A DNA stretch of 64,000 nt, from the NCBI RefSeq assembly GCF_003795125.1, contig NZ_CP027783.1, positions 1,550,001 to 1,614,000 on the forward strand, read 5' to 3'. Numbering within the stretch: the stretch's first letter is position 1; each line of letters starts with the position of its first letter. The notes below the pieces were generated by a model that worked only from the letters and a program-made list of their open reading frames with translations, was not told where the DNA came from and made no database searches. Positions 27,127 through 40,973 of this stretch are shown here, one piece after another. Position numbers and translations under genes: made by a program. This DNA is from Tetragenococcus osmophilus (lineage in GTDB: Bacteria > Bacillota > Bacilli > Lactobacillales > Enterococcaceae).

Positions 27127-28893
27127 ATGAAAAAAACAAAAATTGTTAGTACGTTAGGACCCGCTAGTGATTCAGTAGATACGATTACGAAATTGATTGA
27201 ATCTGGCGCTAATGTTTTTCGTTTTAATTTTTCCCATGGTGATCACGATGAACACTTAGAACGTATGAAAAAAGTTCATCAAGCAGTTGAAAATACAGGT
27301 ATGGATGTAGGAATCCTTTTAGATACAAAAGGTGCTGAAATACGTACTACAGCTCAAGCAACAGAAACAGGTAAGATTCCTTTTGAAATTGGGGATACGG
27401 TCCGTATCGCTATGGATGCCGACCTAGACGGGACTAAAGAAAAGATTTCTGTAACTTATGAGGGTCTTTTTGATGATGTTCATGAAGGTGGACATGTTTT
27501 ATTTGATGACGGTTTGATTGATATGTTGATCTTGGAAAAAGATGAAACCAACAGAGAATTAGTTACCGAAGTTCAAAATCCTGGTATTTTAGGCTCTCGT
27601 AAAGGAGTTAATGCTCCTGGCGTTTCTATTAGCTTACCTGGGATTACAGATAAAGACGCTGCTGATATTCGTTTTGGCTTAGAACATGATATTAACTATA
27701 TTGCAGCAAGTTTTGTTCGTAAAGCTCAAGACGTATTAGATATTCGAGAAATATTAGAAGAAACAGGAATGACTCATGTTCAAATTTTCCCTAAAATTGA
27801 GTCCCAAGAAGGTATTGATAACATTGATGAAATTTTGAAAGTTTCTGATGGTATTATGGTTGCCCGTGGAGATATGGGTGTGGAAATTCCTTCTGAATTA
27901 GTGCCAATGGCTCAAAAAGATATTATCAAAAAATGTAATGCAGCTGGAAAATCCGTTATTACAGCGACTCAAATGTTAGAATCAATGCAAGAAAACCCAC
28001 GTCCTACACGTGCAGAAGCTTCTGACGTAGCTAACGCCGTATTTGATGGCACGGATGCAACAATGCTTTCAGGAGAATCAGCAAACGGTAGCTATCCAGT
28101 TGAAGCTGTTTCAACGATGGCACGTATTGATGTTGAAGCAGAAAGATCAATGCAGCGCCTTGGTTCTTACCAAATTAACCAATTTGATAAGACTGACGTT
28201 ACCGAAACTATTGGGCTTTCTGTGGCACGTGCAGCCAAAAATTTGGGTGTTAAATGTATTGTGGCAGCTACAGAATCCGGCCATACTGCTAAAATGATTT
28301 CCAAATATCGTCCGGATGCTGATATCTTGGCAGTGACTTTTGATGATCATACGAAACGTGGTTTGATGTTAAATTGGGGCGTTTACCCAGCGGTTACTGA
28401 TAAACCTAACACAACCGACGATATGTTTGAATTGGCTACGAAAAAAACATTAGAATTAGGTTTTGCTCAAGAAGGCGACTTAATTTTGATTACTGCAGGT
28501 GTACCTGTAGGAGAACGTGGCACGACAAATGTTATGAAAATTCAAATGATTGGCTCCAAACTAATTGAAGCTCAAGGAGTTGGCGGACATTCAGTAGTAG
28601 CCAATACTGTAGTAGCTAACACAGCTGAAGAAGCTATTGCTAAAGCAAAAGAAGGCATGGTGCTAGTTGTTCCTTCCACAGACAAAGAATATATGCCAGC
28701 TATTGAAAAAGCATCGGCTTTAGTTGTTGAAGAAAGTGGTTTGACTTCTCATGCAGCAGTGGTTGGTGTTGCACAAGACTTACCAGTTATTGTTGGCGCT
28801 AAAGACGCTTTAAACGTTATTAACGATGGGGAATTAGTTACAATTGACCCACGTCGCGGGATTGTTTACCGCGGAGAAACAATGGCTGTTTAG
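27127..28893 (+). CDS. pyk: Pyruvate kinase with extra C-terminal domain
   Basis: Converts phosphoenolpyruvate and ADP to pyruvate and ATP. It starts MKKTKIVSTLGPAS, with the TIM-barrel motif IFPKIESQEGIDNIDEI bearing the catalytic Lys and the metal-binding region VARGDMGVEIP. At 588 residues it is longer than E. coli PykF, because residues from about 480 onward form a PEP-utilising mobile domain with GLTSHAAVVG. That extension is common in Bacillus and enterococcal enzymes. The ATG at 27127 has TAGGAG upstream; an in-frame ATG lies at 27106. Confidence 0.96.
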   Translation: MKKTKIVSTLGPASDSVDTITKLIESGANVFRFNFSHGDHDEHLERMKKVHQAVENTGMDVGILLDTKGAEIRTTAQATETGKIPFEIGDTVRIAMDADLDGTKEKISVTYEGLFDDVHEGGHVLFDDGLIDMLILEKDETNRELVTEVQNPGILGSRKGVNAPGVSISLPGITDKDAADIRFGLEHDINYIAASFVRKAQDVLDIREILEETGMTHVQIFPKIESQEGIDNIDEILKVSDGIMVARGDMGVEIPSELVPMAQKDIIKKCNAAGKSVITATQMLESMQENPRPTRAEASDVANAVFDGTDATMLSGESANGSYPVEAVSTMARIDVEAERSMQRLGSYQINQFDKTDVTETIGLSVARAAKNLGVKCIVAATESGHTAKMISKYRPDADILAVTFDDHTKRGLMLNWGVYPAVTDKPNTTDDMFELATKKTLELGFAQEGDLILITAGVPVGERGTTNVMKIQMIGSKLIEAQGVGGHSVVANTVVANTAEEAIAKAKEGMVLVVPSTDKEYMPAIEKASALVVEESGLTSHAAVVGVAQDLPVIVGAKDALNVINDGELVTIDPRRGIVYRGETMAV

Positions 28894-28922
28894 TTTGCAA
28901 CGATGGTGACAAGAAATTTTCG

Positions 28923-28951
28923 TTGACAAAGAAAATTTCGCTCTGTATAAT
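28923..28951 (+). promoter_or_regulatory. Promoter of the yceD-rpmF operon
   Basis: A consensus TTGACA (28923-28928) and TATAAT (28946-28951) separated by exactly 17 bases, 29 bases before the yceD start. It is among the strongest sigma-A promoters in the window. Confidence 0.9.
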
Positions 28952-28979
28952 AGCTTTTGTTGCTTAGGGGTGAAAACAA

Positions 28980-29543
28980 ATGAAATGGTCTTTAGTAGAA
29001 CTAGAAAAATACAAAGAAGAACCGCTGCAGTTTAGCGAGACCCTTAATTTAAAAAAAGATCTGATGGATAGAGATCAGCAAATCTTGGATCTTACGCCTG
29101 TGGAAGTTGAAGGAATGGTCGTAGTAGAAGATATAGATTATATTTTACACTACACTGTTAAAACAACGATCACTTTACCTTCCTCTCGTTCGCTTGAACC
29201 AGTAGCATTACCAATGAATTTTTCCGTGGATGAAGTATTCATGACACCAGAACAATATGAACAATTGGATGAGTCAGTTCAAGCTGAGGAAATTTTAATA
29301 CTAGAAAAACAGCAACTAGATTTAAGTGACTCAGTTATAGATAATATTTTACTCGAAATTCCTTTGCAAGTATTTACTGAAGAAGAAAAACAACTTGGTA
29401 CGATGCCTTCAGGTGAAGATTGGGCAGTAATTTCTGAAGATGAGTACAATAAACAAAAAGAAGCAGAAAAAGAGGAAACAGTCGATCCTCGGATGGAGAA
29501 TCTATCCTCGTTGTTAGACGATTTAGAAGAGGACGATTCCTAA
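28980..29543 (+). CDS. DUF177 (YceD)-family protein
   Basis: A 187-residue acidic protein. YceD-family genes sit directly before rpmF in most bacteria and are linked to 23S rRNA processing or large-subunit assembly. It begins MKWSLVELEKYK, has the internal VEVEGMVVVEDIDYILHYTVK sheet region, and ends in a run of Glu and Asp. Unlike many homologues it has no Cys pair in the middle block. Its place before ribosomal protein L32, 55 bases away, supports the call. Confidence 0.86.
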   Translation: MKWSLVELEKYKEEPLQFSETLNLKKDLMDRDQQILDLTPVEVEGMVVVEDIDYILHYTVKTTITLPSSRSLEPVALPMNFSVDEVFMTPEQYEQLDESVQAEEILILEKQQLDLSDSVIDNILLEIPLQVFTEEEKQLGTMPSGEDWAVISEDEYNKQKEAEKEETVDPRMENLSSLLDDLEEDDS

Positions 29544-29598
29544 GATTAATTTAAGCAAACCCTGAAATAACAGATATTACTACAAGGAGGTGCAGGAA

Positions 29599-29781
29599 AT
29601 GGCAGTACCAGCTAGAAAAACTTCAAAATCAAGAAAAGCAAAGCGCCGCACTCATAAGAAATTATCAATTACTGGATTAAATGAATGTCCAAATTGCGGC
29701 GAAATGAAAAAAAGCCACCATGTATGTGCAAATTGCGGCTATTATGACGGTAAAGACGTTACCGCAACAGAAGAAGCATAA
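29599..29781 (+). CDS. rpmF: 50S ribosomal protein L32
   Basis: A 60-residue ribosomal protein. It opens [20 protein letters not shown], the standard L32 start. It retains a full zinc ribbon, [18 protein letters not shown], so it is the zinc-binding (C+) form. The ATG at 29599 has AAGGAGGTG nine bases upstream, while an earlier ATG at 29590 lies within the spacing region. It is co-transcribed with yceD and followed by a terminator. Confidence 0.97.
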   Translation: MAVPARKTSKSRKAKRRTHKKLSITGLNECPNCGEMKKSHHVCANCGYYDGKDVTATEEA

Positions 29782-29796
29782 TACATTTTAACTTTG

Positions 29797-29831
29797 AAAC
29801 CTTAGGCTAAACTTAGTCTAAGGTTTTTATT
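29797..29831 (+). terminator. Terminator of yceD-rpmF
   Basis: AACCTTAG and CTAAGGTT form the stem, followed by a run of T. Confidence 0.85.
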
Positions 29832-29948
29832 ATAGACAAAGTTTTGTAGATAAAACAGTAAATATTTATTGTTTTCTTTGAATGAAATCCGTTTTACGCT
29901 ATAATGAAATTGGTTTATCAATTTTAGAAATTTTTAGGAGGGTCACAA

Positions 29949-31370
29949 ATGACAAAACAACAAGTTGGCGTTGTTGGTATGGCTGTGATGGGAAAAAATT
30001 TAGCCTTAAATATCGAAAGTCGCGGCTATTCTGTTGCACTTTATAACCGTACAGGATCAAAAACAGAAGACGTCGTAGAAGAAAATCCAGATAAAAATTT
30101 ACAAGGCACATATAGTGTGGAAGAATTTGTTAACGCTATTGAAAAACCTCGTCGAATTCTTTTGATGGTAAAAGCTGGTAAAGGAACAGACGCAACGATT
30201 CAATCTCTGCTACCTTATTTAGACCAAGGAGACGTATTGATTGATGGTGGAAATACGTTCTATGAAAATACTATGCGTAGAAATTCAGAATTAGCTGATT
30301 CAGGAGTGAACTTCATTGGGACTGGTGTTTCTGGTGGAGAAGAAGGTGCTTTGAAGGGACCTTCAATTATGCCAGGTGGGCAAAAAGAAGCTTACGATTT
30401 AGTAGCTCCAATCCTAGAAAAGATTGCTGCTAAAGCTGACGACGGTACACCTTGTGTGACTTATATAGGTCCTAATGGCGCAGGACATTATGTAAAGATG
30501 GTTCATAATGGCATTGAATATGGAGACATGCAACTGATTGCCGAATCTTATGATTTAATGAAAAATGTCTTAGGACTATCTGTTGAAGAAATGGCTGATA
30601 TTTTTGCGGAATGGAATAAAGGCGAGTTGGATAGTTATTTGATTGATATTACTGCAGATATCTTAACACGTAAAGACGATAAAGGAAGCGGCAAGCCTAT
30701 CGTTGATATGATCTTAGACGCAGCAGGAAATAAAGGAACAGGTAAATGGACAAGCCAAAGCTCATTAGATCTAGGTGTGCCTTTGCCTTTAATTACTGAA
30801 TCTGTTTTTGCTCGTTATATTTCAGCTTATAAAGATGAACGTGTTCATGCGAGCCAAGTATTACAAAAAACACCAGAATATAACTTCACCGGAGATAAAA
30901 AAGAGCTACTTGAAAAATTACGTGAGGCTTTATACTTTAGTAAAATCATGAGTTACGCGCAAGGGTTTGCGCAATTGCGAGAAGCTTCAGACGAATACGA
31001 TTGGAATTTACCGTTTGGTGAAATTGCTAAGATTTGGCGAGCAGGGTGTATTATTCGAGCACAATTTTTACAAAAAATCACGGATGCTTATGATAAAGAT
31101 CCTGATATTGATAATTTGTTATTAGATGATTACTTTAAAGATATCGCAGAAAAATATCAACAATCAGTACGTGATGTTATCGCTGTAGCTGTTCAAGCAG
31201 GAGTTCCTGTACCAGCTCTTTCTTCAGCTATTGCTTATTTTGACTCTTACCGAGCAAAAAGATTGCCTGCTAATTTGATACAAGCACAACGTGATTTCTT
31301 TGGTGCGCATACTTATGAACGAGTGGATGAAGATGGTACCTTCCATTATTCTTGGTATGATGAAAAATAA
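29949..31370 (+). CDS. gnd: 6-phosphogluconate dehydrogenase, decarboxylating (NADP+)
   Basis: Oxidises 6-phosphogluconate to ribulose-5-phosphate in the pentose-phosphate pathway. The Rossmann motif [18 protein letters not shown] has the NADP-type arrangement. The substrate motif [20 protein letters not shown] and the catalytic Lys/Asn region [19 protein letters not shown] are complete. At 473 residues it is the long dimeric form. A TTGAAT/TATAAT promoter with a 16-base spacer lies about 45 bases upstream, and AGGAGGG precedes the ATG. It is monocistronic. Confidence 0.97.
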   Translation: MTKQQVGVVGMAVMGKNLALNIESRGYSVALYNRTGSKTEDVVEENPDKNLQGTYSVEEFVNAIEKPRRILLMVKAGKGTDATIQSLLPYLDQGDVLIDGGNTFYENTMRRNSELADSGVNFIGTGVSGGEEGALKGPSIMPGGQKEAYDLVAPILEKIAAKADDGTPCVTYIGPNGAGHYVKMVHNGIEYGDMQLIAESYDLMKNVLGLSVEEMADIFAEWNKGELDSYLIDITADILTRKDDKGSGKPIVDMILDAAGNKGTGKWTSQSSLDLGVPLPLITESVFARYISAYKDERVHASQVLQKTPEYNFTGDKKELLEKLREALYFSKIMSYAQGFAQLREASDEYDWNLPFGEIAKIWRAGCIIRAQFLQKITDAYDKDPDIDNLLLDDYFKDIAEKYQQSVRDVIAVAVQAGVPVPALSSAIAYFDSYRAKRLPANLIQAQRDFFGAHTYERVDEDGTFHYSWYDEK

Positions 31371-31393
31371 GAAAAAATAAAGTGAAAAAAAGA

Positions 31394-31438
31394 AAGAGAT
31401 GAGTCCCTTCTAATTTTTAGGGACGAATCTCTTTTTTA
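31394..31438 (+). terminator. Terminator of gnd
   Basis: AGAGATGAGTCCCT pairs with AGGGACGAATCTCT, with one internal mismatch region, and ends in six T. Confidence 0.9.
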
Positions 31439-31521
31439 TTTTACCCGGACGTGATAAACTGTTACATAGTGTTTTACTGGCAATTCAATAAGTAGAATTG
31501 AAAAAAGGAGAATAAAATTTA

Positions 31522-32208
31522 ATGAGCGGTATTCTAATAATTGAAGACGAGAAAAATTTAGCTCGATTTGTAGAATTAGAATTAAAGCATGAAGGATATG
31601 AAACTGAAGTTCATTATAATGGACGAACAGGTTTGGACGCAGCATTAAACAATGATTGGGATGCGATTTTGCTAGATCTGATGCTACCAGAGCTAAATGG
31701 TTTGGAGATTTGTCGTAGAGTTCGCCAAATTAAAAATACTCCTATTATTATGATGACAGCTCGTGATTCAGTGATTGATCGTGTCTCTGGGTTAGACCAT
31801 GGAGCAGATGATTATATCGTTAAACCGTTTGCTATTGAAGAATTATTAGCTCGCTTACGTGCGTTATTGCGCCGGATTGATATTGAAGGTGACAAAAATA
31901 CTGGAAAGCAAACGACGCTCAATTATCGTGACTTGGTTATTGAAAAAGAAAATCGAGTAGTAAGAAGAGACTCAGAAGTAATAGAACTAACCAAACGTGA
32001 ATATGAGCTGTTACTTACTTTAATGGAAAACGTGAATGTGGTTTTATCCCGAGAGATTCTATTAAAAAAAGTCTGGGGTTATCAAACAGAAATCGAAACA
32101 AACGTTGTGGACGTTTATATTCGTTATTTGCGAAATAAGATAGATCTTCCAGGCGAAGAGAGCTACATACAAACTGTACGTGGTACTGGATATGTGATGC
32201 GTTCGTGA
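31522..32208 (+). CDS. ArlR/CovR-like response regulator
   Basis: A 228-residue OmpR-type regulator. The receiver has [16 protein letters not shown], phospho-acceptor Asp52 in LLDLMLPE, and the Lys of [14 protein letters not shown]. The winged helix contains [13 protein letters not shown] and ends VRGTGYVMR. From memory it closely resembles streptococcal CovR and staphylococcal ArlR, which control surface proteins and stress responses; that regulon is not visible here. AAAGGAG precedes the ATG. The stop overlaps the kinase start as GTGA. Confidence 0.93.
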   Translation: MSGILIIEDEKNLARFVELELKHEGYETEVHYNGRTGLDAALNNDWDAILLDLMLPELNGLEICRRVRQIKNTPIIMMTARDSVIDRVSGLDHGADDYIVKPFAIEELLARLRALLRRIDIEGDKNTGKQTTLNYRDLVIEKENRVVRRDSEVIELTKREYELLLTLMENVNVVLSREILLKKVWGYQTEIETNVVDVYIRYLRNKIDLPGEESYIQTVRGTGYVMRS

Positions 32209-33698
32209 AAAGAAAAAACACAGGAGAAAAAGAACTTAAAAAAACCTCTTTGACGATAAAATGGGCTTTTGCGAGTTCTTTTTTCATATTTGTTGTTTTT
32301 ACTGTTTTTGCTATCATTACCTATAAAACAGCAGTTAACCTTATAATAGAAAGAGAACAAGAAGAAGCTCAACAGACAACTTATGAAGCTGTTTCTCATT
32401 TAGCAAATGCGAATCAACCGTTAGATAAAGAACTTTCTTACAAAAATCTAATTGAATTTCCTGACTTAAACCAAGAACTAGTAGAAGGTGCACAAGAAGG
32501 ACCTACTTTTGTCTCAGAATTAGGACAGTCAAATTTGAGTTTATATGTTTATAATTTGGAAGAGAAATTAGTGTTTAGAACGGGAGAACAAGAAGTAGAT
32601 TTACGTTCCCAAGAAGCTCAACAGCCAGAAATCATAACAAGTGGCGATGTAGCTGGATATCTTCTTATACAGCCTGTTTATTCAAAAGAAACAAGAGAAA
32701 AAATAGGCTACGCTCAAGCTTTCTATGATTTGTCTTCATTTTATGATATTCGCAATCGTTTGCTTTTGGTTTTGGTTGTTTTAGAGGTATTATCTTTATT
32801 AATAAGTAGTTTGCTAGGATATTTTTTGTCACGATATTTGTTACGTCCTTTAAAGACATTACGAAATACAATGGTAAGTATACAAAAAGACCCTCAGTCA
32901 ACGATTCTTGCTCCTAAGCCCAAAAGTAGGGATGAGTTAGCTGACTTGACGAATCTTTTTAATGACATGTTAGCTCGTATGCGTTCATACATTGAACAAC
33001 AAGAACAATTTGTGGAAGATGTCTCTCATGAGTTACGTACACCTGTTGCAGTAATCGAAGGCCATTTGAATATGTTGCAACGTTGGGGTAAGGATGACCC
33101 AAAAATTTTAGAGGAGTCTATTGAAGCCAGTATACAGGAAATTACCCGAATGAAGACTTTAGTCCAAGAGATGTTGGACCTTTCTCGTGCTGAACAAGTT
33201 GATATATATTATAAAAATGAAGTAACTCCTGCTAAAGAAGTGATTTATCAAGTATTTAATAATTTTAAAATGTTATATCCAGAATTCAAATTTACGGTAG
33301 ATGATGATTTGAAAAAAGAAGTTATGATTGCAATTTATCGTGATCATTTCGAACAAATCTTGATTATCATTATGGATAATGCAGTGAAATATTCAACCGA
33401 ACGTAAAGAAGTGCATCTTTCAGTTTCTAACAATAAAAGAGAACTTGAATTAGCAATCCAGGATTTCGGTGAAGGAATGACACAAGAAAATATGGATAAG
33501 GTCTTTCATCGATTTTATCGAGTGGACAAAGCAAGGGCCCGTGATAAAGGCGGAAATGGTTTGGGCTTGTCCATTGTTCAAAAATTGCTAGATAGTTATA
33601 ACGGTCAAATTATGGTGGAAAGTAGTCTAGAGCAAGGCACAATTTTCAGGGTCGATTTGCCCTTAGTCGTAAATGAAGAAAAAAGTAATGAATTATAG
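32205..33698 (+). CDS. ArlS/CovS-like sensor histidine kinase
   Basis: A 497-residue membrane kinase paired with the upstream regulator. It has a transmembrane helix at about residues 20-42, an extracellular region of about 130 residues, a second helix at about 182-205, a HAMP domain, and phospho-acceptor His275 in [15 protein letters not shown]. The ATPase domain has the N box (MDNAVKYS) and GNGLGLSIV. It starts at a GTG overlapping the regulator stop, so translation is coupled, and there is no strong ribosome binding site of its own. A hairpin terminator follows. Confidence 0.93.
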   Translation: MKRKNTGEKELKKTSLTIKWAFASSFFIFVVFTVFAIITYKTAVNLIIEREQEEAQQTTYEAVSHLANANQPLDKELSYKNLIEFPDLNQELVEGAQEGPTFVSELGQSNLSLYVYNLEEKLVFRTGEQEVDLRSQEAQQPEIITSGDVAGYLLIQPVYSKETREKIGYAQAFYDLSSFYDIRNRLLLVLVVLEVLSLLISSLLGYFLSRYLLRPLKTLRNTMVSIQKDPQSTILAPKPKSRDELADLTNLFNDMLARMRSYIEQQEQFVEDVSHELRTPVAVIEGHLNMLQRWGKDDPKILEESIEASIQEITRMKTLVQEMLDLSRAEQVDIYYKNEVTPAKEVIYQVFNNFKMLYPEFKFTVDDDLKKEVMIAIYRDHFEQILIIIMDNAVKYSTERKEVHLSVSNNKRELELAIQDFGEGMTQENMDKVFHRFYRVDKARARDKGGNGLGLSIVQKLLDSYNGQIMVESSLEQGTIFRVDLPLVVNEEKSNEL

Positions 33699-33721
33699 AT
33701 GATTAAGAAAAAACAATAACA

Positions 33722-33778
33722 ATTAAACGAACTTTAAAGCTAGTTTTCTAGTAAAAGTTCGTTTCTAATTTTTTATGA
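33722..33778 (+). terminator. Terminator of the ArlRS/CovRS-like operon
   Basis: AAACGAACTTT and AAAGTTCGTTT form an 11-bp stem, followed by a T-rich tail. Confidence 0.85.
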
Positions 33779-33883
33779 ATTTTATCTATTTTTATTGTTG
33801 ATTTTTATCCAAATAATTGCTATATTAATAAATGTTCTTGTTATATTAAATTATTTGTTTTTGCTGAGTTTTAAAAAAGGTTA

Positions 33884-33912
33884 TTGACGAATTCAAAAAC
33901 AAATGATATTAT
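33884..33912 (+). promoter_or_regulatory. rRNA operon promoter P1
   Basis: TTGACG (33884-33889) and TATTAT (33907-33912) with a 17-base spacer, about 250 bases before the 16S gene. Confidence 0.75.
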
Positions 33913-33986
33913 AACAAAGGCGTTAAATTAAAAGTAATGATTTTTGAGGAAATAAAAAAGTTATTTCGCATCAATAAAAAAAATCA

Positions 33987-34015
33987 TTGACAATTATTGA
34001 TTCTCTTGATAAGAT
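33987..34015 (+). promoter_or_regulatory. rRNA operon promoter P2
   Basis: TTGACA (33987-33992) and TAAGAT (34010-34015) with a 17-base spacer. Tandem promoters of this kind are usual for rRNA operons in Gram-positive bacteria. A small hairpin, GTTGC-TACG-GCAAC, follows the start point. Confidence 0.8.
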
Positions 34016-34056
34016 ATAAAAGTTGCTACGGCAACGAAAAAGAGAAAAACGTAGAC

Positions 34057-34076
34057 CTTTGAAAACTGAACAAAGC
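34057..34076 (+). other. Leader half of the 16S precursor processing stem
   Basis: CTTTGAAAACTGAACAAAGC here is complementary, with one mismatch, to 35760-35777 behind the 16S gene. Together they form the long stem cut during rRNA maturation. Further pairing between CCCTACAC/GTGTAGGG-type segments extends it. Confidence 0.75.
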
Positions 34077-34165
34077 AACCAAACGAACCAATGTGTAGGG
34101 CGTCTCGATTCAAGAGACAAACACAAAAGAAACGCAAGCATTTCATTGAGCTAAATGATCAACTT

Positions 34166-38855
<4,690 letters not shown>

Positions 38856-38913
38856 AAAAAAGGTGGCGGGGTTTCTTTTTCATTCAGTTTTGAGGGAACG
38901 TGAGATTCCCGTG

Positions 38914-39029
38914 TGTGGTGATGATGGCAAGAAGGAGACACCTGTTCCCATGCCGAACACAGTCGTTAAGCTTCTTAGCGCCAATTGTAGTGAGGGGCTT
39001 CCCCTTGTGAGAGTCGGACATCGCCACGC
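38914..39029 (+). rRNA. rrf: 5S ribosomal RNA
   Basis: A 116-base gene with the conserved loop segment CACCTGTTCCCATGCCGAACAC shortened here to CCCATGCCGAACAC for identification. It starts TGTGGTGATGATGGC and ends TCGCCACGC, which pair to form helix I. Confidence 0.95.
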
Positions 39030-39036
39030 CGAACAT

Positions 39037-39110
39037 TCCGGCATAGCTCAGTTGGTAGTAGCGCATGACTGTTAATCATGATGTCGTAGGTTCGAGTCCT
39101 ACTGCCGGAG
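39037..39110 (+). tRNA. tRNA-Asn(GUU)
   Basis: Seventy-four bases, acceptor TCCGGCA/TGCCGGA, anticodon loop CTGTTAA. It is the first of twelve tRNA genes behind the 5S gene, starting only seven bases after it. No CCA is encoded. Confidence 0.96.
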
Positions 39111-39153
39111 TTCTCTATTGAGAAAATTGAAGAGTATGGGTTTCTTTGAGCTT

Positions 39154-39242
39154 GGAGAGTTGTCCGAGAGGCCGAAGGAGCATGATTGGAAATCATGTAG
39201 ATGGTATTCACTGTCTCAAGGGTTCGAATCCCTTACTCTCCG
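39154..39242 (+). tRNA. tRNA-Ser(GGA)
   Basis: An 89-base class II tRNA, acceptor GGAGAGT/ACTCTCC, anticodon loop TTGGAAA, with a long variable arm. No CCA is encoded. Confidence 0.95.
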
Positions 39243-39253
39243 TAACCAAGTTT

Positions 39254-39325
39254 GGTCCGTTGGTCAAGAGGTTAAGACACCGCCCTTTCACGGCGGTAAC
39301 ACGGGTTCGAGTCCCGTACGGACCA
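39254..39325 (+). tRNA. tRNA-Glu(UUC)
   Basis: Seventy-two bases, acceptor GGTCCGT/ACGGACC, anticodon loop CTTTCAC. No CCA is encoded. Confidence 0.96.
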
Positions 39326-39339
39326 TTAAATTGAAACTT

Positions 39340-39412
39340 GGAGGTTTAGCTCAGCTGGGAGAGCATCTGCCTTACAAGCAGAGGGTCATAGGTTCGAGCC
39401 CTATAACCTCCA
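39340..39412 (+). tRNA. tRNA-Val(UAC)
   Basis: Seventy-three bases, acceptor GGAGGTT/AACCTCC, anticodon loop CTTACAA. No CCA is encoded. Confidence 0.96.
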
Positions 39413-39415
39413 TAC

Positions 39416-39489
39416 GGTCTGGTAGTTCAGTTGGTTAGAATGCCTGCCTGTCACGCAGGAGGTCGCGGGTTCGAGTCCCGTCCAGACCG
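39416..39489 (+). tRNA. tRNA-Asp(GUC)
   Basis: Seventy-four bases, acceptor GGTCTGG/CCAGACC, anticodon loop CTGTCAC. It follows tRNA-Val by only three bases. Confidence 0.96.
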
Positions 39490-39510
39490 TTAGTTATAGA
39501 TTATAGCTTT

Positions 39511-39583
39511 GGATCGATAGCTCAGTCGGTAGAGCAACGGATTGAAGCTCCGTGTGTCGGCAGTTCGATTCTGTCTCGATCCA
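39511..39583 (+). tRNA. tRNA-Phe(GAA)
   Basis: Seventy-three bases, acceptor GGATCGA/TCGATCC, anticodon loop TTGAAGC. No CCA is encoded. Confidence 0.93.
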
Positions 39584-39585
39584 TT

Positions 39586-39666
39586 GGAGGAGTAGCGAAG
39601 TGGCTAAACGCGGCGGACTGTAAATCCGTTCCTTCGGGTTCAAAGGTTCGAATCCTTTCTCCTCCA
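39586..39666 (+). tRNA. tRNA-Tyr(GUA)
   Basis: An 81-base class II tRNA, acceptor GGAGGAG/CTCCTCC, anticodon loop CTGTAAA. It starts two bases after tRNA-Phe. Confidence 0.95.
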
Positions 39667-39671
39667 TTTAT

Positions 39672-39742
39672 AGGGACATAGTTCAATGGTAGAACAACGG
39701 TCTCCAAAACCGTCGATGCGGGTTCAACTCCTGCTGTCCCTG
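39672..39742 (+). tRNA. tRNA-Trp(CCA)
   Basis: Seventy-one bases, acceptor AGGGACA/TGTCCCT, anticodon loop CTCCAAA. Confidence 0.95.
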
Positions 39743-39746
39743 CCAT

Positions 39747-39821
39747 GGCGAATATGGCGAAGTGGTTAACGCACCGGATTGTGGCTCCGGCATGCGTGGG
39801 TTCGATCCCCACTATTCGCCC
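39747..39821 (+). tRNA. tRNA-His(GUG)
   Basis: About 75 bases, acceptor GGCGAAT/ATTCGCC, anticodon loop TTGTGGC. Confidence 0.94.
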
Positions 39822-39831
39822 TTAGTATTAT

Positions 39832-39903
39832 TGGGATATAGCCAAGCGGTAAGGCAATGGACTTTGACTCCATCATGCGCTGGTTCGAATCCAGCTATCC
39901 CAG
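39832..39903 (+). tRNA. tRNA-Gln(UUG)
   Basis: Seventy-two bases, acceptor TGGGATA/TATCCCA, anticodon loop CTTTGAC. Confidence 0.96.
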
Positions 39904-39944
39904 TTAGTTATCCTATTGCACCATAGGAATCCTAATAGTATAAT

Positions 39945-40015
<71 letters not shown>

Positions 40016-40034
40016 TAGTACTAAATAATATTTT

Positions 40035-40119
40035 GCCGGCGTGGCGGAATTGGCAGACGCGCTGGACTCAAAATCCAGTGCCCGTTAAGGGCGTGTCGGT
40101 TCGACCCCGACCGCCGGTA
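40035..40119 (+). tRNA. tRNA-Leu(CAA)
   Basis: An 85-base class II tRNA, acceptor GCCGGCG/CGCCGGT with a terminal G-U, anticodon loop CTCAAAA. It is the last gene of the rRNA/tRNA operon; the operon terminator begins ten bases later. Confidence 0.95.
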
Positions 40120-40128
40120 TCTGATATA

Positions 40129-40139
40129 AGCGATAAACA
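40129..40139 (+). terminator. Left arm of the rRNA/tRNA operon terminator, split by an ISL3 derivative
   Basis: AGCGATAAACA here is a perfect complement of TGTTTATCGCT at 40927-40937, which is followed by seven T. Removing the transposon and one target copy restores an 11-bp stem with a loop of about 12 bases. In the present sequence the arms are about 790 bases apart. Confidence 0.85.
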
Positions 40140-40151
40140 TTGTTTTAAAAG

Positions 40152-40918
40152 GGCTCTTTGTCAATTGGTGTTGGTAAAGAAAACTCGATAAATAAAGGAA
40201 GCAGTTAGGCGCTATGGTCTAGCTGCTTTTTTTAGTTTGTATAGGTAAGGGTCCGGGTTGGAAATACTTTCCTCGGTATAAAAAGATCCGTTGCCGAAAG
40301 TTCTCAAAGCTATGGAAACCATAAGCGACTCGTTTTAGGACTTTAATATGATTATTTAAACCTTCTAAAGGACCATTAGAGTAAGGCACCGTTAAAGCCA
40401 GCTGGATCTCTTGTCGATACTTGCGAAAGGTCTTGACTACGGGCTGAAACGGGCCAGGAAGCTGAGACAAATCGGTTTTTAATAATTGATCCAAACACTC
40501 GGTGTCTTGCTTATGAAATGCGGAAAGAAAGGAATGATAAAGTTTATAGCCTTGTCTAAGTAGTGAATGATAACTTAATAAGCGATCGACAATCTCTTGC
40601 TCGGTTAAATGATCTCGAAAACTAGGCCGCCAATATCGTTTTTTGTAATCCAGTGTCCAAGCTTTTTAATGACGCCGTTAATCACTTCTTTTTGAAAACA
40701 ATCTTCTGCAAAAGTCAGATTTAAGTCTAGGATATCTAGGATTTCTTTAGTATAATGAGAGATGGACATCTTGAAACACTCCTTTGGATATTTGTTTGGT
40801 AACTTTATTCTACGGGTTTTCAAGGTGTCTGTTTTCTATTTTGCTCAGAAAATATAAAAAACTAGTATGGGCTACAAGAAAATCATTCTTGTCTACCAAC
40901 ACTAGAAATTATAGAGCC
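40152..40918 (-). mobile_element. Internally deleted ISL3-family element (767 bp)
   Basis: The ends are imperfect inverted repeats. GGCTCTTTGTCAATTGGTG starts the left end, and CTACCAACAC...ATAGAGCC closes the right end. A perfect 8-bp target duplication TTTAAAAG lies at 40144-40151 and 40919-40926; 8 bp is the usual size for ISL3. A full element is about twice as long, so the middle of the transposase gene has been lost while the ends survive. Confidence 0.88.
40219..40769 (-). pseudogene. ISL3-family transposase remnant
   Basis: Reading on the minus strand, an ATG at 40769 opens MSISHYTKEILDILDLNL, the standard ISL3 N-terminus, for about 50 codons. The frame then jumps to the last 130 or so codons, with LTEQEIVDRLLSYHSLL and the C-terminal hallmark NGPLEGLNNHIKVLKRVAYG. 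The zinc-finger and most of the DDE core (roughly 250 residues) are missing, and the two parts are out of frame. The protein cannot be active, but the element might still be moved by a full-length ISL3 transposase elsewhere. Confidence 0.9.
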
Positions 40919-40926
40919 TTTAAAAG

Positions 40927-40943
40927 TGTTTATCGCTTTTTTT
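40927..40943 (+). terminator. Right arm and T tract of the split rRNA/tRNA operon terminator
   Basis: TGTTTATCGCT followed by seven T. It is the partner of 40129-40139. Confidence 0.85.
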
Positions 40944-40973
40944 GTGTCAAAAATGGGGCTGGATTTTATAATG

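Noticed and set aside
38860-39820. Open frames over the 5S and tRNA genes
   Set aside because: They are chance frames through structured RNA genes; their translations have no family features.
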